The notes beneath the pieces were generated by a model. That model made no database searches. It worked only from the letters and a program-made list of their open reading frames with translations, and was not told where the DNA came from. The translations under genes were made by a program, and so were the position numbers. A stretch of 64,000 nt of DNA from Chitinophaga rupis. Lineage in GTDB: Bacteria; Bacteroidota; Bacteroidia; Chitinophagales; Chitinophagaceae. The DNA is taken from assembly GCF_900109685.1 (NCBI RefSeq), contig NZ_FOBB01000002.1, positions 1 through 64,000 on the forward strand, given 5' to 3'. Below are positions 17,563-24,123 of the stretch, in pieces. Numbering within the stretch: the stretch's first letter is position 1; each line of letters starts with the position of its first letter.

Positions 17563-18444
17563 ATGAGAACAAAAAAGAATATAAAATTAGGGTTGAACCC
17601 CATTTCGAGGGTAGTCTTTTTTGTGTTGGCAGGAGCCTCCGTTGGCCTTTATTATTTAGGGTTCCTGAATATTCCGTTCCTGGTTTTGTCCCTGCTTATT
17701 TCTTTATTCATTGCCAGTTCCATACACATAGCAGATCAGTGGGAGAAAGCTATTATCCTGAGAATGGGTAAATACGTGGGTTTGAAAGGACCCGGTATCT
17801 TTTTTATTATTCCCATCGTTGATAAAGTAGATAACTATATTGACCAGCGGGTTAGGGTTACTGACTTTAAAGCGGAACAAACGCTTACCAAAGATACCGT
17901 GCCGGTAAATGTGGATGCCGTAGTATACTGGACTGTTTGGGATGTGGAAAAGGCAGCGCTGGAAGTGCAGGACTATGAAGTAGCAATTTCATATATCGCC
18001 CAAACGGGGTTAAGGGATACGATCGGGAAGCATGAATTAGCGGAATTACTGCAGGAAAGGGATAAGGTGGCGGAAGTGCTGCAAAGGATCCTGGATGAGC
18101 ATACCAATTCATGGGGCATCACCTGCCAGAATGTAGGGATAAAAGACATTATTATTCCACAAACATTAGCAGACGCCATGAGTAAGGAAGCGCAGGCTGA
18201 AAGGGAGCGCCGGGCAAGGGTGATCCTGGGTACTGCTGAAACTGAGATCGCCGAAAAATTTGCGAAGGCAAGTGAGCAGTATATCAATAATCCTGTTGCC
18301 CTGCACCTGAGAGCAATGAATATGTTATTTGAAGGTTTGAAGGAAAAAGGATCTATGGTAATTGTGCCTAGCTCCGCACTGGATTCCATGAACCTGGGCG
18401 CTACCGGTGGCTTAATTTCTTTGGCAAAATCAAATGAGCCATGA
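17563..18444 (+). CDS. SPFH/band 7 slipin-like membrane protein
   Basis: A 293-residue stomatin/slipin-type scaffold protein. Two hydrophobic segments at the N-terminus (about 15-35 and 38-55) form a membrane hairpin and are followed by the band 7 domain: EKAIILRMGKYVGLKGPGIF, then DQRVRVTDFKAEQTLTKD, VDAVVYWTVWD and ERRARVILGTAETEIAEKFA. Proteins of this group form oligomeric platforms that organise membrane proteins, often together with an NfeD protein, which is absent here. It shares an operon with the preceding GntR repressor, so its level is probably controlled by that protein's ligand. Confidence 0.9.
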   Translation: MRTKKNIKLGLNPISRVVFFVLAGASVGLYYLGFLNIPFLVLSLLISLFIASSIHIADQWEKAIILRMGKYVGLKGPGIFFIIPIVDKVDNYIDQRVRVTDFKAEQTLTKDTVPVNVDAVVYWTVWDVEKAALEVQDYEVAISYIAQTGLRDTIGKHELAELLQERDKVAEVLQRILDEHTNSWGITCQNVGIKDIIIPQTLADAMSKEAQAERERRARVILGTAETEIAEKFAKASEQYINNPVALHLRAMNMLFEGLKEKGSMVIVPSSALDSMNLGATGGLISLAKSNEP

Positions 18445-18448
18445 TCAG

Positions 18449-20083
18449 TTAATCTATTCTGTCAAAGGCGGGCAGCTCCCCGATGGGGGCCTGGATCACT
18501 GCTTTTAATGGGCCGGTAAATACTTTCCCATCTTGCCCCACCCATTTGCCTTTCGGAAATAATACGGTCCTGGTGGATGTTTTATCAAGCACCGGGGCCA
18601 CCATCAGGCGATCCCCCAGCATAAACTGGTCTTTGACAGCTGAAAGGCCCTGGTTAGGAAAAACATATTCCATACAGCGGACAACCGGTTCCCCGCTTTT
18701 AGCTGATGCGCTTACTGTTTGAAGAATGTAGGGCGTATATTTTTTCCGGAGTGCTACGGCCTTTTTTACCGCTGCCAGGTGCTCCTTGTCCAGGATACGC
18801 CAGGGTGCAACGGAAAACTGCATCATGGGCATTAATGCGCTGCATTCAGCAGAACGTACCACCAGGTCCTGGTCAAAATTGGCAAGGCCAATAAACGAAC
18901 CGTATTCTCCACCACCGATCATATCAGGGCAGGTGAACTGGTAGCCCAATAAGCCCGCCGCAATCATGTTCGGGATCAGCTTTTTCAGATCGTTCCAATT
19001 ATGCTTTTTATCGCGGAGCCGTTCGGCAAGGGGCTGGCCGCCTCTTTTCCACATGGCGCGGTATTCATTCAGCTTATAGTAAGTGCCAAATACACCCCAT
19101 AGCTCGCACTGTTCATTGGCGTTCTTTTTTTCATAGGTGAGTATATTCCCGGTATAGAATTCAATATCTCCGGCGTCGAATTTAAAACCGTCAACCCCGT
19201 ATTGGGAGCTCATATTATCCAGCTGCTTTTTATACCAGGTCTGCGCGCCGGAATTGGTGAAATCGAGGCATGCGCTATAGCCGTTCCACCAGCTGATGAT
19301 CGCCGGTTGGGTGGCATCTTTCCACCTCAGGGCTTTATTACCTTTGCTATCCATGATCAGGTACCGGTCATCGTTTAGTTCACGGAAGATCTCAGTATCC
19401 GGTGATATGAACGGACTTACCCAGATCATTACCTTGAAGCCTAACTGATGTAATTCAAGGATCATTTGTTTTGCATCAGGAAACCGGTCCTTCCTGAATT
19501 GGAATTTACCGTAATAGTCGGCCCAGTTATCATCGATCATCAGCACACCGGGCGGAAAACCGTTGTCAATGATGGCATGGGCATACTTAAGAATATCAGG
19601 TTGGTTCTGGTTATAAACGAGCTCTATCCAGGTATTATATTGCGGGCGGGTGAACAGCAGGCTGTCAGGCATTTGTCCACTGGCCTTGAAATGTTTGTTG
19701 CTGGCAGATGTGAAGGCATCGGACAGGGTTTTGCCGGCGTTATAAATATTTACACTGTCGGAGTTATCTGAGATCAGCAGCTCATTTTCCGAAAGCATGA
19801 ATTTAAATGGCTGGTTGCTCCAGATGTACCTTCCGGCAGTAGAAACCAAAAGTGGCGCTGACTGGTTACCGTTATTATTCCCGGAAAGATCAAATTTATA
19901 CCCTGGTTCATAAGGAGCCAGGTTGCCTTCATCCACCGTTCCGCCATACCAGCGTTCACCTTTTAATAGTTTGATATGTTTTTGCCCCCCTTGCTGCGCC
20001 GCTGAGAAAAGCGGCAGTATCATGAGCGAAGCAGCAATGATGTGCTTTGTGAATTTTAGAATGGTCATGGTTTGATAGTTCAT
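18449..20083 (-). CDS. Glycoside hydrolase family 31 protein, exported
   Basis: A 544-residue retaining alpha-glycosidase. Signal peptide region KHIIAASLMILPLFSAAQQ; a short N-terminal beta-domain (about 35-150); then a TIM barrel with GVLMIDDNWADYYGKFQF, the nucleophile aspartate in GVDGFKFDAGD (about D303) and the acid/base aspartate in FTCPDMIGGGEYGSF (about D387). A C-terminal beta-domain follows. The KFDAGD/CPDMIGG version resembles the MYORG-type branch of GH31 more than classical alpha-glucosidases, so the linkage specificity is open. ATG 20083 is preferred over a TTG 13 codons upstream. It is not in a polysaccharide utilisation operon. It is convergent with the SPFH gene, separated by 4 bp. 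Confidence 0.88.
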   Translation of the reverse strand: MNYQTMTILKFTKHIIAASLMILPLFSAAQQGGQKHIKLLKGERWYGGTVDEGNLAPYEPGYKFDLSGNNNGNQSAPLLVSTAGRYIWSNQPFKFMLSENELLISDNSDSVNIYNAGKTLSDAFTSASNKHFKASGQMPDSLLFTRPQYNTWIELVYNQNQPDILKYAHAIIDNGFPPGVLMIDDNWADYYGKFQFRKDRFPDAKQMILELHQLGFKVMIWVSPFISPDTEIFRELNDDRYLIMDSKGNKALRWKDATQPAIISWWNGYSACLDFTNSGAQTWYKKQLDNMSSQYGVDGFKFDAGDIEFYTGNILTYEKKNANEQCELWGVFGTYYKLNEYRAMWKRGGQPLAERLRDKKHNWNDLKKLIPNMIAAGLLGYQFTCPDMIGGGEYGSFIGLANFDQDLVVRSAECSALMPMMQFSVAPWRILDKEHLAAVKKAVALRKKYTPYILQTVSASAKSGEPVVRCMEYVFPNQGLSAVKDQFMLGDRLMVAPVLDKTSTRTVLFPKGKWVGQDGKVFTGPLKAVIQAPIGELPAFDRID

Positions 20084-20232
20084 TTTTCTGGATGCAAGTA
20101 GGGGAGCCGGTGTTAGCTTCAAATATTAGGCTTTAAAATAGGTATTTATCGTGGAGGTTGCAATGGGGTGCGCGGATATATTTTTGATCCTGGCATTTTT
20201 ATAATGTGCCGCTAAGTATGTTGTTGCCTGTG

Positions 20233-20267
20233 TTATGCGGAGAATATATGTTCTAATCGCCGCATAA
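20233..20267. repeat. Bulged inverted repeat between mmyB and the GH31 gene
   Basis: TTATGCGG (20233-20240) pairs with CCGCATAA (20260-20267), and inside them AGAA pairs with TTCT around TATATG, with a 5-nt bulge. It is 67 nt downstream of the mmyB stop and about 150 nt upstream of the GH31 start. It may be a transcript end or an operator; the sequence does not decide. Confidence 0.4.
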
Positions 20268-20333
20268 AGTGCGTAGAATAGTTTCACTTGTCTTTTGTAG
20301 GGATTAACTATTTTTTTGATTGAGTGAAAAAAA

Positions 20334-20936
20334 TCACGAACGTGCGAATTGAATCAATAGATCGTAGTTGCTTTTATCCGCTGCACGCAACGCTTTGAGA
20401 TACAGCGTACGAACCTCACTATGTTGGACCAGATCCTTTTCCCCCCAGGTGAATACCGGCCGGCCGAATATTTTTTCTATGATAATATCCGCCATAAGAC
20501 GGGAATGCCGTCCGTTACCATTGGAGAAGCAATGGATAGATACGATACGATGCTTAAAACGTAAGGCGATTTCATCCTCACTGAAGGTTTTGTTTTCGAT
20601 CCAAAATTTACAATCATCCAGCAGCATCTTGAGGTCTGTAGAGATAAGGTGTTTATCTACACCAATATTTTTGTTGGTCTTACGAAAGGAACCAGCCCAA
20701 GCCCATACGCCGCCTAACATTTTTACATGCACTTCTTTTATAAACGCTACGCTTAAGATTTCTTCAGGAGTAAATTTCCTGCGCCGCCGGATCGTCCAAA
20801 GAATCGCTTCTTCGATATTGCGCTGCTCTACTTCATCTAATTCACCTCTTGTGGTAATGGATGGGATCAACAGATCTTCTTTTTCATCTTCATCGAGAGG
20901 AGTTTGACCTTCCTGGTATTGAAGTTCTAATCCCAT
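20334..20936 (-). CDS. mmyB: Mobile mystery protein B (Fic-domain protein)
   Basis: A 200-residue Fic-fold protein, expected to transfer a nucleotide or related group to a target. The segment ITTRGELDEVEQRNI and the phrase FRKTNKNIGV fit the family known as mobile mystery protein B. The active loop is H135-C-F-S-N-G-N-G-R143-H-S-R146. Compared with the standard HPFx(D/E)GNGRxxR loop, Pro is Cys and the metal-binding acid is Asn. TxxxE at 28-32 could be an N-terminal inhibitory segment, though the usual following G/N is Leu. It overlaps mmyA by 10 nt and so is coupled to an HTH partner, as in a toxin-antitoxin arrangement. The target is unknown. Confidence 0.88.
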   Translation of the reverse strand: MGLELQYQEGQTPLDEDEKEDLLIPSITTRGELDEVEQRNIEEAILWTIRRRRKFTPEEILSVAFIKEVHVKMLGGVWAWAGSFRKTNKNIGVDKHLISTDLKMLLDDCKFWIENKTFSEDEIALRFKHRIVSIHCFSNGNGRHSRLMADIIIEKIFGRPVFTWGEKDLVQHSEVRTLYLKALRAADKSNYDLLIQFARS

Positions 20937-21394
20937 AAGCTTCTCGGTATATTTCGTATAATTTCTTCTGTTAATTCATTGATCGCCTGGTCAATTCGCT
21001 CTTGGGAGTTCTCTTGATCTTCCAGTTTCATGGTCGTGGATGTGCGCATAACTATTTTGGTTGCCATCTGGCGTGCTTTAATCCCGATCATTTTTTCCAA
21101 TGATCCTTCTTTGGGAATAAGGCCGTAAACCAACTGCATATCCAACGCTTCGGCAAATTGCTTCAGCGTATTTAGCGTTATTGTACCTTCTATTTCGCGT
21201 TTCTCAATATCCATTACGCCCTGCGGGGTCATGGACAAGCGATTGCCTAATTGTCGTTGGGACATGTTCAAACTCCTCCGGATTGCGTTCAACCATCCTT
21301 TGGAAAAGGTGGTCATTATTTTTTTTAAAGGCTGCAATTCCTGCAACTTCTTGTCTAACTGTCTTATAACAAGCTTGTTATTCGTAGATTTCAT
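20927..21394 (-). CDS. mmyA: Mobile mystery protein A (HTH regulator)
   Basis: A 155-residue DNA-binding protein, first gene of the mmyAB pair. An Xre-type helix-turn-helix (about residues 40-95) reads WLNAIRRSLNMSQRQLGNRL, SMTPQGVMDIEKREIEGTIT, LNTLKQFAEALDMQLVYGLIP. A charged helical tail follows and may contact MmyB. The family is known from mobile elements and genomic islands; no integrase lies beside it here. Four phased palindromes lie 32-141 bp upstream of the ATG, so autoregulation is very likely. It probably acts as both repressor and partner of the Fic protein; that role is inferred. Confidence 0.88.
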   Translation of the reverse strand: MKSTNNKLVIRQLDKKLQELQPLKKIMTTFSKGWLNAIRRSLNMSQRQLGNRLSMTPQGVMDIEKREIEGTITLNTLKQFAEALDMQLVYGLIPKEGSLEKMIGIKARQMATKIVMRTSTTMKLEDQENSQERIDQAINELTEEIIRNIPRSLWD

Positions 21395-21425
21395 ATGGTT
21401 TTACCTTTAAAATCTTAATTAAATT

Positions 21426-21535
21426 AAAGTAATAACTTTAAATAATGTATATATTATAAAGCTATAACTTTAAACTGTGACTAATAATTAAAGATATAAC
21501 TTTAAAAAAATGTTCGAAAATAAAGTTATTTCTTT
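21426..21535. promoter_or_regulatory. Four AAAG-N6-CTTT sites at exact 32-bp spacing upstream of mmyA
   Basis: Sites at 21426-21439 (AAAGTAATAACTTT), 21458-21471 (AAAGCTATAACTTT), 21490-21503 (AAAGATATAACTTT) and 21522-21535 (AAAGTTATTTCTTT). The first three share AAAGnnATAACTTTAAA; the fourth is the same motif reversed (AAAGAAATAACTTT on the other strand). Starts are exactly 32 bp apart, about three helical turns, so a bound protein would line up on one face. The 18-bp spacers between sites do not match one another. This looks like a cooperative operator for MmyA. Confidence 0.75.
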
Positions 21536-21585
21536 AATTATTTCTGCTGAAACAATCCAAATGCTCTACTTAAAATGTATGAAGG

Positions 21586-22029
21586 TTATAATGTTTTCTC
21601 CATCTCCCACTTATCCAGCCCCTTCCCAAAACCGTCTTTTACAACCTCCTTTGCCACAAACCCCAGGCCTTCATAAAACGCTTTCGTGTGCTGGCTGGTC
21701 TCAATCCTGCAAAGGGCCTCCGGATGCTGCTTCTGCAGTAGTTCCAGCCTATAGCGCGTAAATAGTTTGCCAATGCCCTGGCGGTGATGATCCGCATGCA
21801 CCATGCCCCAGGTAAGTACAGCTACCTGTTTCGCAGGGAAGTAAAAAATCCCGCCACAGGCAAGAATGCCGCCATCCTGTTCTACTACGTAATAACCTGT
21901 TGCCGTATGGTTATCCAGCCAGTCTGTAAATAAGGCCTTTTCTTCCGGTGCAAAGAATGCAGGGATATTACTCTCAAAAATAGCAATACAGGCATCGCGG
22001 AAAGTTGAGTTATATGCTACAATATTCAT
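21586..22029 (-). CDS. GNAT-family N-acetyltransferase
   Basis: A 147-residue acetyltransferase. The acetyl-CoA loop is MVHADHHRQGIGKLFTRYRL (R/Q-x-x-G-x-G/A form), preceded by the beta-strands YYVVEQDGGILACGGIFYF and followed by the strand/helix TSQHTKAFYEGLGFV. The substrate cannot be read from the sequence. The gene starts with ATG and is divergent from an ABM-domain gene across 69 bp; it has no operon partner. Confidence 0.88.
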   Translation of the reverse strand: MNIVAYNSTFRDACIAIFESNIPAFFAPEEKALFTDWLDNHTATGYYVVEQDGGILACGGIFYFPAKQVAVLTWGMVHADHHRQGIGKLFTRYRLELLQKQHPEALCRIETSQHTKAFYEGLGFVAKEVVKDGFGKGLDKWEMEKTL

Positions 22030-22080
22030 CTTACGATATTAATCAATGATTTTTTACAATCCACCCTCTTATTTCCCCAA

Positions 22081-22088
22081 TAGCTTTG
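22081..22088 (+). promoter_or_regulatory. -7 box candidate upstream of the ABM-domain gene
   Basis: TAGCTTTG matches TAnnTTTG exactly, 10 nt before the ATG at 22099. No TTG partner is seen about 19 nt upstream. If used, the transcript would be almost leaderless. Confidence 0.35.
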
Positions 22089-22098
22089 CATTAAAAAT

Positions 22099-22503
22099 AT
22101 GAAACAATTCAGCTGCCTGTGTTTATTGCTGCTACTGGCATTCACCCAGGTTTCCGGACAAGAAAACAACAAAAAAGTTATGACACAACAAACACTGATC
22201 GACCGGTTCATAGTACCGCAGCCCGCTATTGATGCCTTTATGCAACGGGTAAATTACAACCGCAATTTTATTAAGAAACTACCGGGCTTTATGCACGATG
22301 CCGCTTATCAGCATAGGGATGAAAAAGGAAATTTAATCTTTGTAACCATAGCGGTATGGGAAAATGAAACGGTGATCAACAACGCAAAAGCCGCAGTGCA
22401 GGCAGAGTACAAAAGAATAGGTTTTAATATGCCGCAATTTTTAGAGCAAACCGGAATTACCATAGAAAGGGGCATCTATGAAGAAGTAGTGGAGAAGGGG
22501 TAA
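22099..22503 (+). CDS. Exported ABM (antibiotic biosynthesis monooxygenase)-fold protein
   Basis: A 134-residue protein with an N-terminal signal sequence (KQFSCLCLLLLLAFTQVSGQ) and a mature part resembling a dimeric alpha/beta-barrel ABM domain: VPQPAIDAFMQRVNYNRNFI, LPGFMHDAAYQ, LIFVTIAVWENETVINNAKA. Family members are haem-degrading or quinol-oxidising monooxygenases as well as non-catalytic proteins; no decisive catalytic residue is visible. Export is unusual for this fold. An internal ATG at residue 28 would give a cytoplasmic form. Confidence 0.7.
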   Translation: MKQFSCLCLLLLLAFTQVSGQENNKKVMTQQTLIDRFIVPQPAIDAFMQRVNYNRNFIKKLPGFMHDAAYQHRDEKGNLIFVTIAVWENETVINNAKAAVQAEYKRIGFNMPQFLEQTGITIERGIYEEVVEKG

Positions 22504-22521
22504 TTATTCATTCCTTAATTA

Positions 22522-23124
22522 TTAATTATCCCTCTCCGCCCGTTTCCGCACAATCCATTTATCCAGCTGCACATCCAGCTTCTCAAACAGCTCCACAAAG
22601 TTTGCAGCTAAGGGTCTTGGCTTTGTGTAGTTATCCTCATGATCCAGCCATACCAGGGGGTAATCCACATCGGGCTGGGTAGTGCCATGGCTGTCAAAAC
22701 ATACCACACCGTAATCGCTGTAATCAGCTATAGGCAGGTAGCCATGATCCATCAGCTCTGCAGGGTATCCAATGATCCATTCTTTCATGCTATCCAGCCA
22801 ATCATCGGGAATGCTTTTGAAGAAGGAGATACGTGGCAGGCCCAGCGGTAGCTCAATAAAATGCAGGTACTGTAAAAAGGCTTTGTAAGAGGGGGGTAGC
22901 TGGCTGCCTAAGAACTCTTCCAGCAAATACAGCTGCGTATCTGTTACAGTGCTGGGAAGGGGTTTCCAGTAGGTTATTTCTTCATCATCAGGGAGGTGGC
23001 GGTGATCTGCCATGGCATCCGGTACTTCTTCTGCTATGTACTGGTTGCCGCGGATCTCCTCCATGAAATCAAAATACTTATCTACCACTTGTTTGATTAT
23101 ACCAAATAGGTGTTGACGACTCAT
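22522..23124 (-). CDS. SMI1/KNR4-family protein
   Basis: A 200-residue cytoplasmic protein. The SMI1/KNR4 fold starts around residue 60 with QLYLLEEFLGSQLPPSYKAF and continues through GYLPIADYSDYGVVCFDSHG and DYPLVWLDHED. The family (SUKH superfamily) includes many immunity proteins that neutralise contact-dependent toxins. No toxin gene with polymorphic repeats or a nuclease tail is adjacent, so this is either an orphan immunity gene or a housekeeping member. It faces the ABM gene, 18 bp from its stop. Confidence 0.8.
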   Translation of the reverse strand: MSRQHLFGIIKQVVDKYFDFMEEIRGNQYIAEEVPDAMADHRHLPDDEEITYWKPLPSTVTDTQLYLLEEFLGSQLPPSYKAFLQYLHFIELPLGLPRISFFKSIPDDWLDSMKEWIIGYPAELMDHGYLPIADYSDYGVVCFDSHGTTQPDVDYPLVWLDHEDNYTKPRPLAANFVELFEKLDVQLDKWIVRKRAERDN

Positions 23125-23187
23125 AAGATAGTTGGCATCCTTGTTCTGCGGACAAATTAATAAAAATCTGAATGATTGTACCGCGTG

Positions 23188-23922
23188 TTAAAAATATTTC
23201 TCTATTGTCACACCGTAGTTGATGAGCAGATTCTCCCGATCGGTACGATTTAGCTTGTTATAGCTAAGGGCGGCAGTTATAGCCAGCCAGGAACGCAGCT
23301 TCAGGGAAAGAGAGTTGTTGCTTTTAATAATAAAATCCTCCCCGTTCTGGAGGGATTGCTGGAAATACTGGGCGCCTTCCAGCACAATAATGTTCTTAAT
23401 GGTCCATTTATAGGTGACCCGGAAAGAGTTACGGAAAGTGTGATATACATCCGGGATGGTATCTTTCAGGAAAAGGTCGCTGTTCTCGAACAGGATCCCA
23501 TCGCTTAATGTAAGCGTGGCATTGGGGCGGCTGATCACATCATAGGCCGCGCCCAGGCCTCCCTGGAAACGGTCGTTGATCTTCAGGGAAAAGCTTTTAT
23601 CGTAGCTGGCCAGTCCCCAGTAAAAAAAGCGGTGGTTTTGCTGGTACAGGTTAAAGTCTAGCGCTGCGGTTACATCATTATTGGTCAGTGCTTTATCCTG
23701 CTGCCCGTACACATAGCTGGCGCCGGCATTCAGCACCACTTTCTTCTTGCTTACCTTAAAAGCCGCCATATTGTTCAGCAAATAAGAATTGCCGTCGTTA
23801 GTACGGTTAATAGAGCCGGTAGAGGCATACTTTACATAATAGTGGGTAGAATCGCTAAACTGTGCCCGGGCGCTGAGGCCAGGCGTTAATAATATTAATA
23901 GTACAACTATACGCTTCATCAT
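23188..23922 (-). CDS. DUF481-type outer-membrane beta-barrel protein
   Basis: A 244-residue protein with signal peptide MMKRIVVLLILLTPGLSARAQ. Alternating amphipathic strands separated by polar turns (for example NNDVTAALDFNLYQQNHRFFYWG, then LSLKLRSWLAITAALSYNKL) and a final NYGVTIEKYF strand ending in Phe indicate a small outer-membrane barrel. It resembles the DUF481 salt-induced outer-membrane group; the function is unknown. The start is placed at the first ATG of the signal peptide, since the longer frame begins with TTG. It is divergent from the permease gene, with a double palindrome between them. Confidence 0.72.
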   Translation of the reverse strand: MMKRIVVLLILLTPGLSARAQFSDSTHYYVKYASTGSINRTNDGNSYLLNNMAAFKVSKKKVVLNAGASYVYGQQDKALTNNDVTAALDFNLYQQNHRFFYWGLASYDKSFSLKINDRFQGGLGAAYDVISRPNATLTLSDGILFENSDLFLKDTIPDVYHTFRNSFRVTYKWTIKNIIVLEGAQYFQQSLQNGEDFIIKSNNSLSLKLRSWLAITAALSYNKLNRTDRENLLINYGVTIEKYF

Positions 23923-23991
23923 CAGCAGCTTATATTTAACAAGTACGGTGGTACGGGGCCGCAATTAACGTGCCCGAAGTGCTGGCTTTTT

Positions 23992-24029
23992 TTGTCCGTA
24001 AACGGACAATGCCCCGTCCGCAGGCGGAC
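23992..24029. promoter_or_regulatory. Two adjacent palindromes in the divergent permease/DUF481 region
   Basis: TTGTCCGT-AA-ACGGACAA (23992-24009) followed after 6 nt by GTCCGC-AG-GCGGAC (24016-24029). Both share the half-site GTCCG. They lie 95-132 bp before the permease ATG and about 70 bp before the other gene, as expected for an operator bound by a dimeric regulator. Confidence 0.55.
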
Positions 24030-24123
24030 AGCTTTGCAACCGGTAAGGTCCGGAAACACGCTACAGCAACGTATGCAGTGTATTGGCAGGTTTGTTGCGT
24101 TCCAACGGCTAAAGCGTCTGCAC

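Noticed and set aside
21426-21535. CRISPR array suggested by regular 32-bp spacing
   Set aside because: Repeats are only about 14 bp, one is inverted, there are four units and no cas genes. They fit operators upstream of mmyA.
22522-23124. SMI1/KNR4 gene as part of a toxin-immunity cassette
   Set aside because: No polymorphic toxin gene is adjacent, so only a family-level call is justified.
23992-24123. N-terminal extension of the ABC permease
   Set aside because: The 44 codons have no sensible N-terminus and overlap the palindromic operator; ATG 24124 begins the standard family N-terminus.
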